In this document: in pieces, positions 25,428 to 36,118 of the stretch
Position numbering within the stretch: the stretch's first letter is position 1
How the letters are laid out: each line of letters opens with the position of its first letter
Assembly: GCF_004027225.2 (NCBI RefSeq)
Contig: NC_044277.2
Coordinates: 99,751,725 to 99,815,724, forward strand
Length of the DNA: 64,000 nucleotides
Origin: Strigops habroptila
Lineage: Eukaryota; Chordata; Aves; Psittaciformes; Psittacidae
Direction: 5' to 3'
Translations under genes and position numbers: made by a program
Notes under the pieces: generated by a model
Database searches by the model: none
Seen by the model: the letters and a program-made list of their open reading frames with translations, nothing else
What the model was told of the DNA's origin: nothing

Positions 25428-28040
25428 GTGCTTTGATAGTTGGCGTTGTGAGGAGATGAGATATATAGTCTTTCCCTAGTACCATCCTATTCAGCAGCAA
25501 AAGCAATGCGAACAAATCCTTCCAAAAGCTTCTTTGCCTTATAATTGATTCCAAAATATAATGGTGCACTAACTTTCCCCAAGCAATTAATGGCACTGAG
25601 ATCTCATACCAGTCTTTCTAGCCAGTAAGTTGCAAAAAGCACTGGAAGTTTAACTGAATTGACTGTAGGAGGGGTTTTTAACTCATTTCCTTTAGCTCCT
25701 GCTTTCAAATACGGTGCCAGGAGAGTGGGTGGACACATGAAAGCGTAACATCAAGGTGTGATCACACACAAAGACAACAGTGGGCTCTTGGGGGTGCAGA
25801 AACAGCTCCAGGCTGTTTCCTGCAGATGTTCCTGCAGATCCAGATGTGCAGAGAAGGCTGAGCCGCATGGTCAATGGCAGGACCAACAGCTCGGGCTGGT
25901 GCCTGATAACCAGAGGTGGTCGTCTCAAAACAACCCACCAGTTCTGTTTTTTTTTTAATTTCTTTCCTTTTTCTTGACTCAGGAGGTTTGTGAGTGTTTT
26001 GAACCAATGCTGTCCGGTGCTCCTTTCTAAAATGTGGGTGCTTTGCTGACAACCCTGACTAATATCAGATGAAAACTTGAATATTTACTTCAAAACCCCT
26101 CATTACCTTGATCAGACCGTCCCTGCTCCAGCAAATGGCTGTTGAGAGGTAAGCCTGAGCTTGAGAATTGTGTCCTTAAGTAACACTTGCAACGTTAAAA
26201 TATTTTGCAAAAATATTTTAAAATATTTGCAAAAATATCCTCAGTGTAGACCTCATAAACCCTTTAGGTGAGCACTGAAATTATAGATGAACTGCTGCAC
26301 AGGAAACATTTGAAGCCTGTGTTTTAGAACAATGCAAGGCTTGCAGCTAACTGGGGTTGCAGGTGGGAGCTGGTGTGTGGCCAGCCAATCTGAGGCCAGT
26401 GTGTGCTCAGTCCAAGCCCCAGCCCTGCCTCGACTAGTCCCGGATGCTCCACAGACAGATGCACCATGTCCCACAGTGGGCCATTGCTGCACTCAGCGGG
26501 GTCTTCCCTTCCCAGCCCTCTGTCAGCTAAAGCTTGGCCAACTGCCCGGATAAATCCCACAAATCATTTAACGCCCCATATCTGCCTCATTTGCCCATGT
26601 CTGAATGGGGAAACAAATCAGAGAAAGGGTTAAATACACTTTAGAGTGCATCCACTTTGAAGAAGTGAAAAAGGCACTTAGAGGGGATGCTTTCCCATCT
26701 CGCCCCTGAGTAACCTCAATTTCCTCAATAAATAAAGAATAGTTCTGTGGGGATCGCTTTCCACATTCTTCTGCAGTGGCTGAATTGTTCTGTCTGCAGC
26801 AGCATTTCTGTACTGACCATTGGGTGCAAGGCTTTACCTTTTGGGCAGGAGATGGGGATTCTGGTCCCAGCAGCTTTGAGGGCTGTTGTTCTTCACAAGG
26901 TAAGTTGAGGGCAGAGACGAGAACTTCCCCGCGTCTTCTTCTGACTTATTACAGCCTGTTATTACAGCTTATTACAGCTGTTATTACCCAGCCTGGAGTG
27001 AGCTGTTTCTTTGCTCCCTGCCTCAGTTTCTCCAGCTACAGGACAAGAATAACACCATCTGCAGAGCACTCCCACAGTCTTGGTCTGGCGTGTGAAGACT
27101 TGGGGGTTTGGGTTCGCAGAGGATTTGTTTGATCTAGAAATAGCAAGGTTAGAAAATTCCATCTGCCTGGTCTCGAGAGCCCTCGACAGCGGAAGAATTT
27201 CACTGCATCTTGAGCCTCAGACTGCGCTGCTACCTCCCAGGGCAGCGTGAAGGCGAGCACTGAGCAAACCAGGGCTGTTTGGCTCCTGTCCTAAGAAGCA
27301 GCATGAGCAAAACCGCATTCCAGAAAGGCTTGATGGGGAGAACAGAGCAAGGCACGTTCCCCTTCTTGCTCCTGCATGGGGCTGTGCCCACGGCTGATGC
27401 TGGTGGCTGCTCCTGCCCTGCGCCTGGCACAGCTGACGGGCTCAAAGCCCAGCTTGTGCCATGGAGATCCTAGGGCTTAATTTTGTGTCTCCATATAAAA
27501 GAGATGCAAAACCAGGTTAGGACCAGGCTTGTGCCTCATTTTACCTCCACTCAGCCATGCTCACCCAGCATGGAGGGGTAGGTTTGAAATCCATACTCTT
27601 TCAACATACGGACAACAGCTCCTTCCTCTTCCTCTGCATGTTTGTGGAGGGCCGCAGGGGAGTAGCCTGTGCCAAGCCAGCTTGTGCTGAGCCATAACAC
27701 ACCATTGCCATGTGCTATCCCAAGCTAACTCGCTCTTGTCCATGCTAATATTCTTGGTTCCTACATCTGCCGCCAACACATCCACTCTTTGCAGTTCTGG
27801 GTGCAGTGGTAGGTGTCAGTTCACAGATGGGATAGGGCACACAGATGCCTAATTTACTGCCTGCCATCAGGTGTCTGTGTTGAAACAAGGTGGGTAAACT
27901 CAATAACAACCTGGAAGATCATTCAGAGGAGGGATGCAGGGGAGCAGAAAGGATGAGCCCATTCTCTGTTGCCCTGGGGTGAGCGCCCCACTGTTCCCTG
28001 TCACAGTGCTCTTTGCATCTGTGTGCTTTCCCTATTGCTC

Positions 28041-28258
28041 TCATAGAATCACAGAATGGTTTGGGTTGGAAGGGACATTAAAGATCATCCAGTTCCAACC
28101 GCCCTGCCAGGAGAAGGGACACCTTCCACTAGACCAGGTTGCTCCAAGCCCCGTCCAACCTGGCCTTGAACTCTGCCAGGGATGGGGCAGCCACAGCTTC
28201 TCTGGGCAACCTGTGCCAAGGCCTCACCACCCCCACAGGGAAGAACTTCTGCCTCTAA
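28041..28258 (-). mobile_element. CR1 LINE, 3' end, reversed
   Basis: Starts with TCATAGAATCACAGAATGG, the complement of the CR1 tail, and ends in AAGAACTTCTGCCTC. It lies in the candidate GJC2 5' intron. Confidence 0.9.
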
Positions 28259-29144
28259 CATAAATCTACCCAGCTCAAGGTATCTGTCATGGCTGATGCC
28301 AGTCAAGCAATAAAATTGCCTTCTGCCCTTAATGATGCCTGGGGTTACCCAAGGAGCCCAGGCTGAGGCCCCATTGCAAGTTAATCTAAACACAAAATGG
28401 TTATTACAAGCTCTTCCTCTCCAGCTGTGTCCAGGTCTAATAAATGCATGTTTTTCTCTGAAAACTTTTCAAGGTTTATTTTTAAAACAATCTGCATTTG
28501 ATTAAACATTTGTTTTGGTTTGGTTTGTTTTTTTCAAAAGGAACTTAAAAGGGCCATCGGCCTGTAAACATAAATATTCCCATTCTTTTGCTGATTCTTT
28601 GCATTTTTCTGGGTTTGCTAATGAAAGATATTTGAGCAGTGGAACTCTGTGTTGTGGGCAGCATCCTCTACTCCCATTTTCAGCTCAGGCGCTTGAGCAC
28701 ATGGCATGCAGGCAAGAGGTTATCACAAGTTAACCACCTTTTCATGCCTAGGTGGCTTCCATTGTGCCTTGCATTTGCTTTTATAGTCACCCAAACCCTT
28801 CTTACAGCAGAGCAATGTCTTGAAACAGGCAACAAAGCTGGGAATGGTGAATCTAGTGGGTGCTGTGGCTTGTTACGTTATTAATCTTTGTTTATCCAGT
28901 ACCACCAGGTATCTCTGCCTCCGATTACAGTGTTGCAGCATGTTTCCACACTGGCCACAGCTTGATGCTGTGCTCTCATGGTCAGCCCCATGCCATGGTC
29001 CATTACAGGTCCTGGGGAGATGGGCTACAGCAGCAAAGGGGTCCTCTTTAAGATAAAATGACTTCATCTGTCACAGATGTGCCAGTGTCACAACCATATC
29101 ACTGACTGCAGCACAGACGTTAACTTACAGCTATATTTTTTATT

Positions 29145-29181
29145 TCCCCCTCTTCTTGCAGGTTGTAACTGAGTAGCCCTT
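29145..29181 (+). promoter_or_regulatory. GJC2: Splice acceptor and short leader of the GJC2 coding exon
   Basis: A long pyrimidine tract is followed by TTGCAG with AG at 29160-29161, so the coding exon starts at 29162. Twenty leader bases precede the ATG. They contain TAA and TGA/TAG triplets in several frames, so no N-terminal extension is possible in the connexin frame. Confidence 0.8.
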
Positions 29182-30429
29182 ATGACCAACATGAGCTGGA
29201 GCTTTCTAACCCGCCTGCTAGAAGAGATTCACAATCACTCCACCTTTGTGGGGAAGGTCTGGCTCACTGTGCTCATCGTCTTCCGCATTGTCTTGACAGC
29301 AGTGGGGGGGGAGTCCATCTACTCTGATGAGCAGAGCAAGTTCACCTGTAACACCAAGCAGCCCGGCTGTGACAATGTCTGTTATGATGCCTTCGCGCCG
29401 CTGTCACATGTCAGGTTCTGGGTCTTCCAGATCATCATGATATCCACCCCTTCGGTCATGTACCTGGGCTATGCCATCCACAGGATCGCCCGGTCGGCAG
29501 AGGAGGAGAAGAAGTTCAAGGGGTTCAAGAAGAAGAAGCAGTTTGCTTTGAACTGGCAGACAGTGCGCAACATGGAAGAAGCGATGGAGGCTGATGAAGA
29601 TGAGCCCATGATCTCTGACGACACAGCAGAATGCGAGAAAACCAAAGCCAAGCCCAAGAGCAAAGAGCAGCAAAAGCACGATGGGAGGAGGCGCATCCAG
29701 GAAGAAGGACTGATGAAAATCTATGTCTTTCAGCTACTTACCAGAGCTTCGTTTGAAGTTTGCTTTTTGATAGGGCAGTATTTACTCTACGGCTTTGAGG
29801 TAGAAGCGTATTACGTCTGCAACAGAGTCCCTTGCCCTCACACTGTGGACTGCTTTGTGTCCCGACCAACAGAGAAGACCATCTTTCTCTTGGTGATGTA
29901 CGTGGTGAGCTGCCTGTGCTTACTGCTGAACATGTGTGAGATGTTTCACCTGGGGTTTGGGACCATCCGAGATGCCATTCGCAACCGGAAAATCAACAGC
30001 TTCAGGCAACCTCCCTACAACTATGCCTACCCAAAGAACATCTCCTGCCCTCCTGAGTACAACCTGGTAGTGAAATCAGAGAAGTCCACCAAGATCCCCA
30101 ACAGCCTGATGGCTCACGAGCAGAACTTGGCTAACGTGGCTCAGGAGCAGCAGTGCACCAGCCCAGACGAGAACCTCCCAGCAGACTTGTCCACCCTTCA
30201 CAAACACCTGCGAGTGGCCCAGGAGCAGTTAGACATAGCATTTCAGAGCTACAGCAGCACCCAGGGCAACACACAACCTTCTCGAACCAGCAGTCCCGCC
30301 TCGGGCGGCACAGTGGTAGAGCAGAACAGGGCCAACATCGCCCAGGAGAAACAAGGTGCTAAACCCAAGGCCAGCTTGGAGAAAGGAAGCTCAAGCAGTA
30401 AAGATGGAAAAACATCTGTATGGATATAG
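29182..30429 (+). CDS. GJC2: Gap junction gamma-2 protein (connexin-47), single coding exon
   Basis: This 415-residue connexin forms hexameric hemichannels that dock into gap junctions; in mammals connexin-47 couples oligodendrocytes to astrocytes. Visible parts: N-terminal helix; TM1 about 24-44; extracellular loop 1 with C56, C63, C67 (CX6CX3C); TM2 about 79-99; a Lys/Glu-rich cytoplasmic loop 100-177; TM3 about 178-204; loop 2 with C213, C218, C224 (CX4CX5C); TM4 about 232-256; a long cytoplasmic tail ending in SVWI, a PDZ-type C-terminus. It is GJC2 rather than the paralogue GJC1 because of the MTNMSWSF start, KVWLTV in TM1, [11 protein letters not shown] in TM2 and the end KDGKTSVWI. Human GJC2 is 439 residues; the difference lies in the cytoplasmic loop and tail. 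The first ATG matches the human start; a second Met is at residue 4. A splice acceptor sits 20 bases upstream. The frame is intact. The tail carries a duplicated EQN-AN-AQE-Q motif. Confidence 0.97.
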   Translation: MTNMSWSFLTRLLEEIHNHSTFVGKVWLTVLIVFRIVLTAVGGESIYSDEQSKFTCNTKQPGCDNVCYDAFAPLSHVRFWVFQIIMISTPSVMYLGYAIHRIARSAEEEKKFKGFKKKKQFALNWQTVRNMEEAMEADEDEPMISDDTAECEKTKAKPKSKEQQKHDGRRRIQEEGLMKIYVFQLLTRASFEVCFLIGQYLLYGFEVEAYYVCNRVPCPHTVDCFVSRPTEKTIFLLVMYVVSCLCLLLNMCEMFHLGFGTIRDAIRNRKINSFRQPPYNYAYPKNISCPPEYNLVVKSEKSTKIPNSLMAHEQNLANVAQEQQCTSPDENLPADLSTLHKHLRVAQEQLDIAFQSYSSTQGNTQPSRTSSPASGGTVVEQNRANIAQEKQGAKPKASLEKGSSSSKDGKTSVWI

Positions 30430-30966
30430 CTTTGTCTAAAAGGAGAGAGTGCAACGTAAGTGGGGGTTTTATTTTGGTTTGTTTCTGGTTTTTGGTTATT
30501 GCGTTCATTTCACAGGGCACAGGCACAATTTTTATATGGAAGTCAAGAGAGAAGAGGAGTTTCAGACTAATTTAGTGCTGTCTTCCAGTGTGTTAACAAA
30601 AGACATTTCTTCCCTGTTTCCAATAAGTTCTCCAGCTGGGAACCTCCAGTGACAAACAGCAAACCCTCTGCATCTCCCACCCCTTCGGTCACCACCAGAG
30701 CCCCCAACAGAGACTGGACAATGTGTTACGATAGGAAGCGGAGCTGCTGGTGGCTCAGGATAGAAGTCATGCCAACAGCGAGCAGCTCTTCTCCTGCATG
30801 GCAAGGCTAGAGTGCTGTAGGTCAGGCAGTGTTTAATTACTAAATATTCTTAATCAAAGTTAATTCCTGTTCCCTTGATAAGCAACGAAAACAACTGACA
30901 TATTGCATGAACCTTCATGACATGCTTACTGCTAATGTCCCACCTGAACTGTTAGATGCTCTAGCA

Positions 30967-31014
30967 GGCATTGCTGGAAACAAAGGCATCACTGGAAACA
31001 AAGGCATCGCTGGA
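30967..31014. repeat. 18-bp tandem repeat, 2.7 units
   Basis: GGCATTGCTGGAAACAAA, GGCATCACTGGAAACAAA, GGCATCGCTGGA. Confidence 0.8.
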
Positions 31015-31445
31015 TGCTGTGAGCCAAAAGCTGGCACCCACATCGAGTTATGGGGCAGAAACACAGTGACCGTCTTACACAGGGAGACCTAAAAGCATAG
31101 CACAGCCTGAAGGTTTTTGTCTTTTATTCCTCTGCATCAAAGCAAACAGTAAATATGACCAAACACTATGCAGCAGGAGCAAGCAGTGACATTGCATCAT
31201 ACCGGTGCCCGTGCAGCGCTTGCTACAGATGTGATGGGAATCGTTGCAGTTACAATGTTTTTAACAAACTGCTGCTTCACATCACCAGAAAGTGCCTTTA
31301 TGCAACCAGGAAAACAAAACCATAAAGGATTTAGACTTCTTTATTTGCTGAATTTTAGTAGAGATTGGAAGATCAGTGTTGACAAATTTGTTTTTCTGTT
31401 TAATCAAACCCTTATAAATAGTGGCAGATGGCAGGTCTACGCATA

Positions 31446-31546
31446 GTGTGTATATGGGGGGGGTGTGTGTGTACATGTACGTATATATACAGACACATAT
31501 GAACATGTGTGTGTGAATATAGACATAGATATATATAAACGTAATA
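31446..31546. repeat. GT/TA microsatellite
   Basis: Interrupted GT, TA and ACATAT words, including a run of G, inside the putative 3'-UTR intron of GJC2. Confidence 0.7.
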
Positions 31547-34500
31547 TCAACCCTCTGGTAATTTTACAGCCTTCCACCTCCCCTGGGAAACCCAGCTGTC
31601 CAGGACTATGGCTGATCTTATCCTGGAGCAGCCTTTGGGCTTCTACCTTCCAGCCTCACCTGGGGAACTGGCAGGTTTCACACACTTGCTTGGGGGTGCT
31701 TGGCAATGTGATCTGGCTTCAGCAAGGGCAGGACCAGGACAGTAGCAACAAGTTTTCTTCCTAGTCCATGGGGAGATTTTTTCAGCTTGGCTTGGTTTTA
31801 GGGTGGTTTTCATGCAGAGTCTGGGGGCACGTTAAAATCAAGCTGCTGAGCAACAAGGCTCCTGCTGGTGCTAAGGATGTGCTTTGTCAGGGTGGTTTCA
31901 TCCCATGTCTCTTGTACAACTGCTGGGCTGTGGCTTTGTTCCCCTCCAGTAACACAAAACAGAAAGAAAACATAATCACTGTAAGCACAAGGAGCATGTC
32001 CTTGTGCTTATTCCTGCCAAATAGTAGAGGCTGAATCCAGTAACTGCCTGATTCTGTCATGTACCAGAGCTGGTCTGACCTCTGAGGTGTTCCCAACATG
32101 CTTGTGGCTTGGCAGATGCTCTCACAGCCTCCCAGGATTCCAGTGGTTGGTTCACCACCATGGAGAACCCAAATAGGCAAAGCCTTCAAGATCTAACCTA
32201 ATGCAAAAAGTAAACCCACAGTGCTGTCCCTACACTGAGCTGTTCCCTCAGGTCTGTGCCAGCCACCCAAAGGCTCATATAGGTCCCGGTATTTCTTACC
32301 CGTTGGATTTGCACGACTTCTTGCTGGGCGTCTTTCTCATGTCCTTGAGATCACTCCCTGAGGATGCCTGTTTTGAAGGTGGCCAGGCCCTTTGGCCATG
32401 CTGGGGAATAGGCAGAGAACTTGGGAATGACCTTTAGCTCCTGGGAACCTCAACTGACCTGTGCCATGCCATTACAGTACTGGCAGCAAAAAAAAGTAGG
32501 CTTAAAAAGAAAGCAAAGAAACACCTTATGAGGTATCCAGCTGAAAAATATTCAGTACAGCTTTGTATAACAGTCTAGGAACACTTTCAGGCTTGTTCCT
32601 GGTCCTGCTGAAGGCATTGATAAAATGCCTGGAGTACTGCCTGCTCCTGCTGCTAGAGATCTCGTTGAAAATGGATAACTGCATCCAGGAGGAGGACCAG
32701 TGCACCCCCGCAGCAGCAACGGTCAGTAGTAATACACATCCACTGCGTGCAAGGATGGTCCTTCTGCCATGAAGTTTGCACGAAAGGCTCAGAAAGCCCA
32801 CACCACGGTGGTGGGGAGACAAACATATCCAACTACACTGTTTGTCCTTCTTCTGTGAGTGGGAACGTGTGCTCCTCCTGGGCTGGGGCTGTGCTGGGCA
32901 ATGCAGGAGAGGCTGTTTGCCAATGGTGCTGCTGTCATAAAGACAAATGCATGCAGGTCCACAGACCAGGGCTGCCGGGGAGGAGAGCAGAAGTGCTGAT
33001 GGGTGGGAATTTGCTCCCTAATAATTACAGCTGTCCAGGGCACAAAGCTTATCCTCCCCATCAATGAGACTTCTCTTTTACTGCCAGCCCTGTGTCCCAT
33101 GGGAAACAGTGTGTATTTAAAGCCATGATCCCAAGGGAAAGATGGAAACTCTGAGGACAGCGATAGTTGGATGCTGCCTGGGTTTTTCAGATTCCTTTCT
33201 GATAAGCAGCAGTATCACAGCCCCAGATAAACTTGTCCTTTTCATGCAATGCTGTAAGGCCCGGTCCTGTGCAGGAGTCCGGATTTTGGACTGCTCGGGC
33301 CCATAACAATGAAACTTCCTTCAGCCCCAGCCATGGCAGGAGCATTTCACAAAGACTCACATCAGCCCCTGAGCTCCTGCTGACCTTTGGATTCATTGAG
33401 TCACCAAACACAGGGCTTGCTTCCAGAAACCTTCCCAGCCAACGCCTTGCCATGGGGAAAACAGGGGGCAGATTTTAAGGCAAAACCCCCAGAACCTGGA
33501 CACAGAGACCTGACTGACTCATTAAACCCGTTTTATACAGCAGGGCTATACCCCCCACCCCAGTGATGCAGCTGGCCAGTGCCCAATGGGAGATCCCAGG
33601 GCTCCATGACTGCAGGATCAGAAACAGAGCAACAGGGCAGGAAAGGACTACAGCTCTTCCTGACAACTTGGCACCATCAAATGCCTCCTTAATGGCTAAC
33701 ATGATGCCCTCTTGCTGCAACCCCTCGCGTCTCGTCTCCTCAGCAGACATGGAGAAAGTCTCATGCCTTTAATGTCTGCAGAAGCTTTTGGGTGTTTGAA
33801 GGCTATTTTTATCCTCCTCAAGTCTGCTGTAAGCTAAACAACTCCAGTCTTGCCAACCTTTCTCCAAAGGCTGCTTTCCTAGGGTGGTCTTCTTTGGTGT
33901 CTTTGAACCACCACCAGCCAGGCCACATTTTCCCACTCTGCTCTTCTTCATGCGCCCATCTACCACCCTGGTCCTCCCCAAAACCCCGTCTTCTGCAGGC
34001 ATGGGGATTGCTCCGCTCTTCAGATGTGTGCTTGTACAGTCAGGATCTTCCTGCCATCCTTCAAACTGCCTTTTTATTTTCACACTGCAGACCAAGGGGG
34101 TTTGGAATGGTCTGTTGGTCTGCAGCAGATTTGCAGCCTCCTCCTGGCTGGTGTCACCATACATTTAATACACACATACTGTTTTCCACAGTGAGAGTCA
34201 ATAATAGCAATATTGACAAGTACTAGAGCCAGGGCAGAATCTTGGGCAATCAATACAACCTCCTCGTTGGGCAGAGAAACAGGGTAACTGCTCTCTCAGC
34301 CATCCTTCCAGCCAGCCCCACTCATCTATCTATCTAGGCTTGAAATACTTCCCTGCATAAAATGCTTTCTGAATGAGAGCTGATCTTGCTTCCCCAAGTT
34401 TTCCAAGTGTTTTGACAGGGACAGAAGCAGGATTGCTCTGATGCTGTGGGCTGCCTGGGAGAGAGGCAAAATTTCCTGAATGGTCTCAGCAAGCCTGGAG

Positions 34501-34964
34501 GACACTACTGACTCCTCTGACCCTGGAGAGAAGGGATCCCAGTTCTCCCAGGTCACATCCGAGCCACACACAGAAGCCAGCACAAGTCAGAGAGCCTCAG
34601 AAATATAAAGGATTATTATTATTATGTACAGAGTTGCTCACTTTCCCTCTTCCTCCTCCATTCCTTGGTCTCTAAAGCCTGTAGGATATTGTAGCTTTCC
34701 ACCGAGTCACTGCCAGAAAGGCAACAGACATGCATTAATGTCTCTGCAGAAGTGTCTCCTTTCAAGCAAGGAGCAAAGATCCCTTATTTTATAATGTCAG
34801 TTTAGGAAGGAAAAAGAGAGGCAAAATATGCATAACCACAACCAAGAGCCCCATCACAACCACTGCAAACTAAACTGGCAGCTCAAGGAATTTCAGTTAG
34901 ATGACAGGAGGTAGAAGAATTGCCAGTAGTATAATTAATGCTTTGTTTTTTTTTTCTTTTACAG

Positions 34965-35440
34965 GATAGGAGTTTTGTACACACTCAAGAGGGGTTTAGC
35001 TTTGTAGCTGAACTAATCATAAACATTGACTCTCTTGCTAAACTTGGTCGGATTAAGTGCCCGCACTTATATTTCTATTCTTACCATTCAGGGCCAGGAA
35101 TGTCCCATGTAAAAGCCAGATTACCTTGTTGCTTGCATTGCATTCCACTGGGAAATACTTGAACTTAACTCAAGGCCATAACCAGTCTGTGCTGTTACAA
35201 AGTTTCTGGGATTGTTATTTTTTTGTTGTTCATTTTTTAATGTACTAACTGTATTTGTACTAGGAATTTTTTGAGTATGAGGTTGAATCTAAGTATTTTT
35301 CAGTGTAAATGTTACATCTGGACTGTAATTAGAATATTAAACACTGCTCAAAAGAAAAAGATACATCAGTCCAACTCTTCAACTGGTTATTCCACATCCA
35401 TTACTAATAAAACAGAATAAAACTTACATTTTGTTACAGT
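34965..35440 (+). other. GJC2: Probable terminal 3'-UTR exon of GJC2
   Basis: This is AT-rich sequence with stops in all frames after the acceptor at 34961-34964. It ends with two AATAAA hexamers and a GT-rich downstream element. It fits a vertebrate terminal UTR exon. Assignment to GJC2 rests on strand, distance and the donor just after the GJC2 stop codon. Confidence 0.5.
35406..35421 (+). terminator. GJC2: Tandem poly(A) signals, probable GJC2 3' end
   Basis: AATAAA occurs at 35406-35411 and again at 35416-35421. A GT-rich stretch (GTGTGATGTGTCTGTG) follows about 30 bases later, as expected for a cleavage site near 35430-35440. A weaker ATTAAA lies about 70 bases upstream. Confidence 0.6.
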
Positions 35441-35913
35441 ATGTAAAGCGTGTGATGTGTCTGTGAGAAGGGCACTGAGCTGATGACAAGAAATTCCTCT
35501 CAATCTATTACTTGCCTGTTTTCACCATGTAAGAGCTTTATTTTCCCAGATATGGCTATAAATCACTGCAAAATATTTTTGCCTTAAGGAGTAGTTGACC
35601 TTCTAGTTGTTTGGGATGTGTTGTCTCTCTGATGAATCACTGCCTACAATTCCTTCAGGCATGGAGCTGAAACTCCTTAGGAAAGCCTGTACTTTCAAAA
35701 GCAAGAAAACTTTGCAGAATCTGGGAGAAACCGATTTGAGCTGAGCAAACAATGGGAAGGCACTGGTGAGAAAGCTGGCAGTTCTGAACAACCTCGGTCT
35801 TTGCTCTTCCCATTAAATCACAGGCACGTTCACCCACAACCCATGTTCAAACAGTCGTCAGGAAACAAATTCTGGACAGAAACATGTGGTTTTTTTCCTG
35901 TTTCTCTGGCAGC

Positions 35914-36118
35914 TCATAGGATCATAGACTTATAGAATCCTAGAATGGTTTGGGTTGGAAGAGACCTTAAAGCCCATCCAGTTCCAACCCCTGCCATGGG
36001 CAGGGACACCTTCCACTAGACCAGGTTGCTCCAAGCCCTGTCCAACCTGGCCTTGAACGCTGTCAGGGATGGGGCAGCCACAGCTTCTCTGGGCAACCTG
36101 TGCCAGTGTCTCACAAGC
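35914..36118 (-). mobile_element. CR1 LINE, 3' end, reversed
   Basis: An expanded tail (TCATAGGATCATAGACTTAT) is followed by about 180 bases of the ORF2 end. It lies about 480 bases past the GJC2 poly(A) signals. Confidence 0.88.

Larger units (their letters stand above)
24798..29161 (+). other. GJC2: Candidate 5'-UTR intron of GJC2
   Basis: This is bounded by GTAAGT at 24798 and by a pyrimidine tract plus TTGCAG ending at 29161. The acceptor is convincing; the donor is the best candidate rather than the only one. Inside are a 17-base T run (25411-25427), an AT-rich palindromic patch (26190-26235) and a minus-strand CR1 fragment (28041-28258). No coding exon was recognised on either strand. 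Confidence 0.4.
30456..34964 (+). other. GJC2: Probable intron in the GJC2 3' UTR
   Basis: The stop codon is followed 26 bases later by a consensus donor (GCAAC|GTAAGT, GT at 30456). At 34941-34964 there is a strong acceptor: a long T/C run and ACAG, with TAATTAATG just upstream as a possible branch region. The sequence after it looks like a terminal 3'-UTR exon. The intron interior is unremarkable, with a short 18-bp tandem repeat (30967-31014) and a GT/TA microsatellite near 31.45 kb, and no coding exon. An unspliced long UTR remains possible. Confidence 0.5.

Noticed and set aside
29404-29696. Minus-strand open frames opposite the GJC2 coding exon
   Set aside because: They are antisense shadows of a strongly conserved connexin frame.
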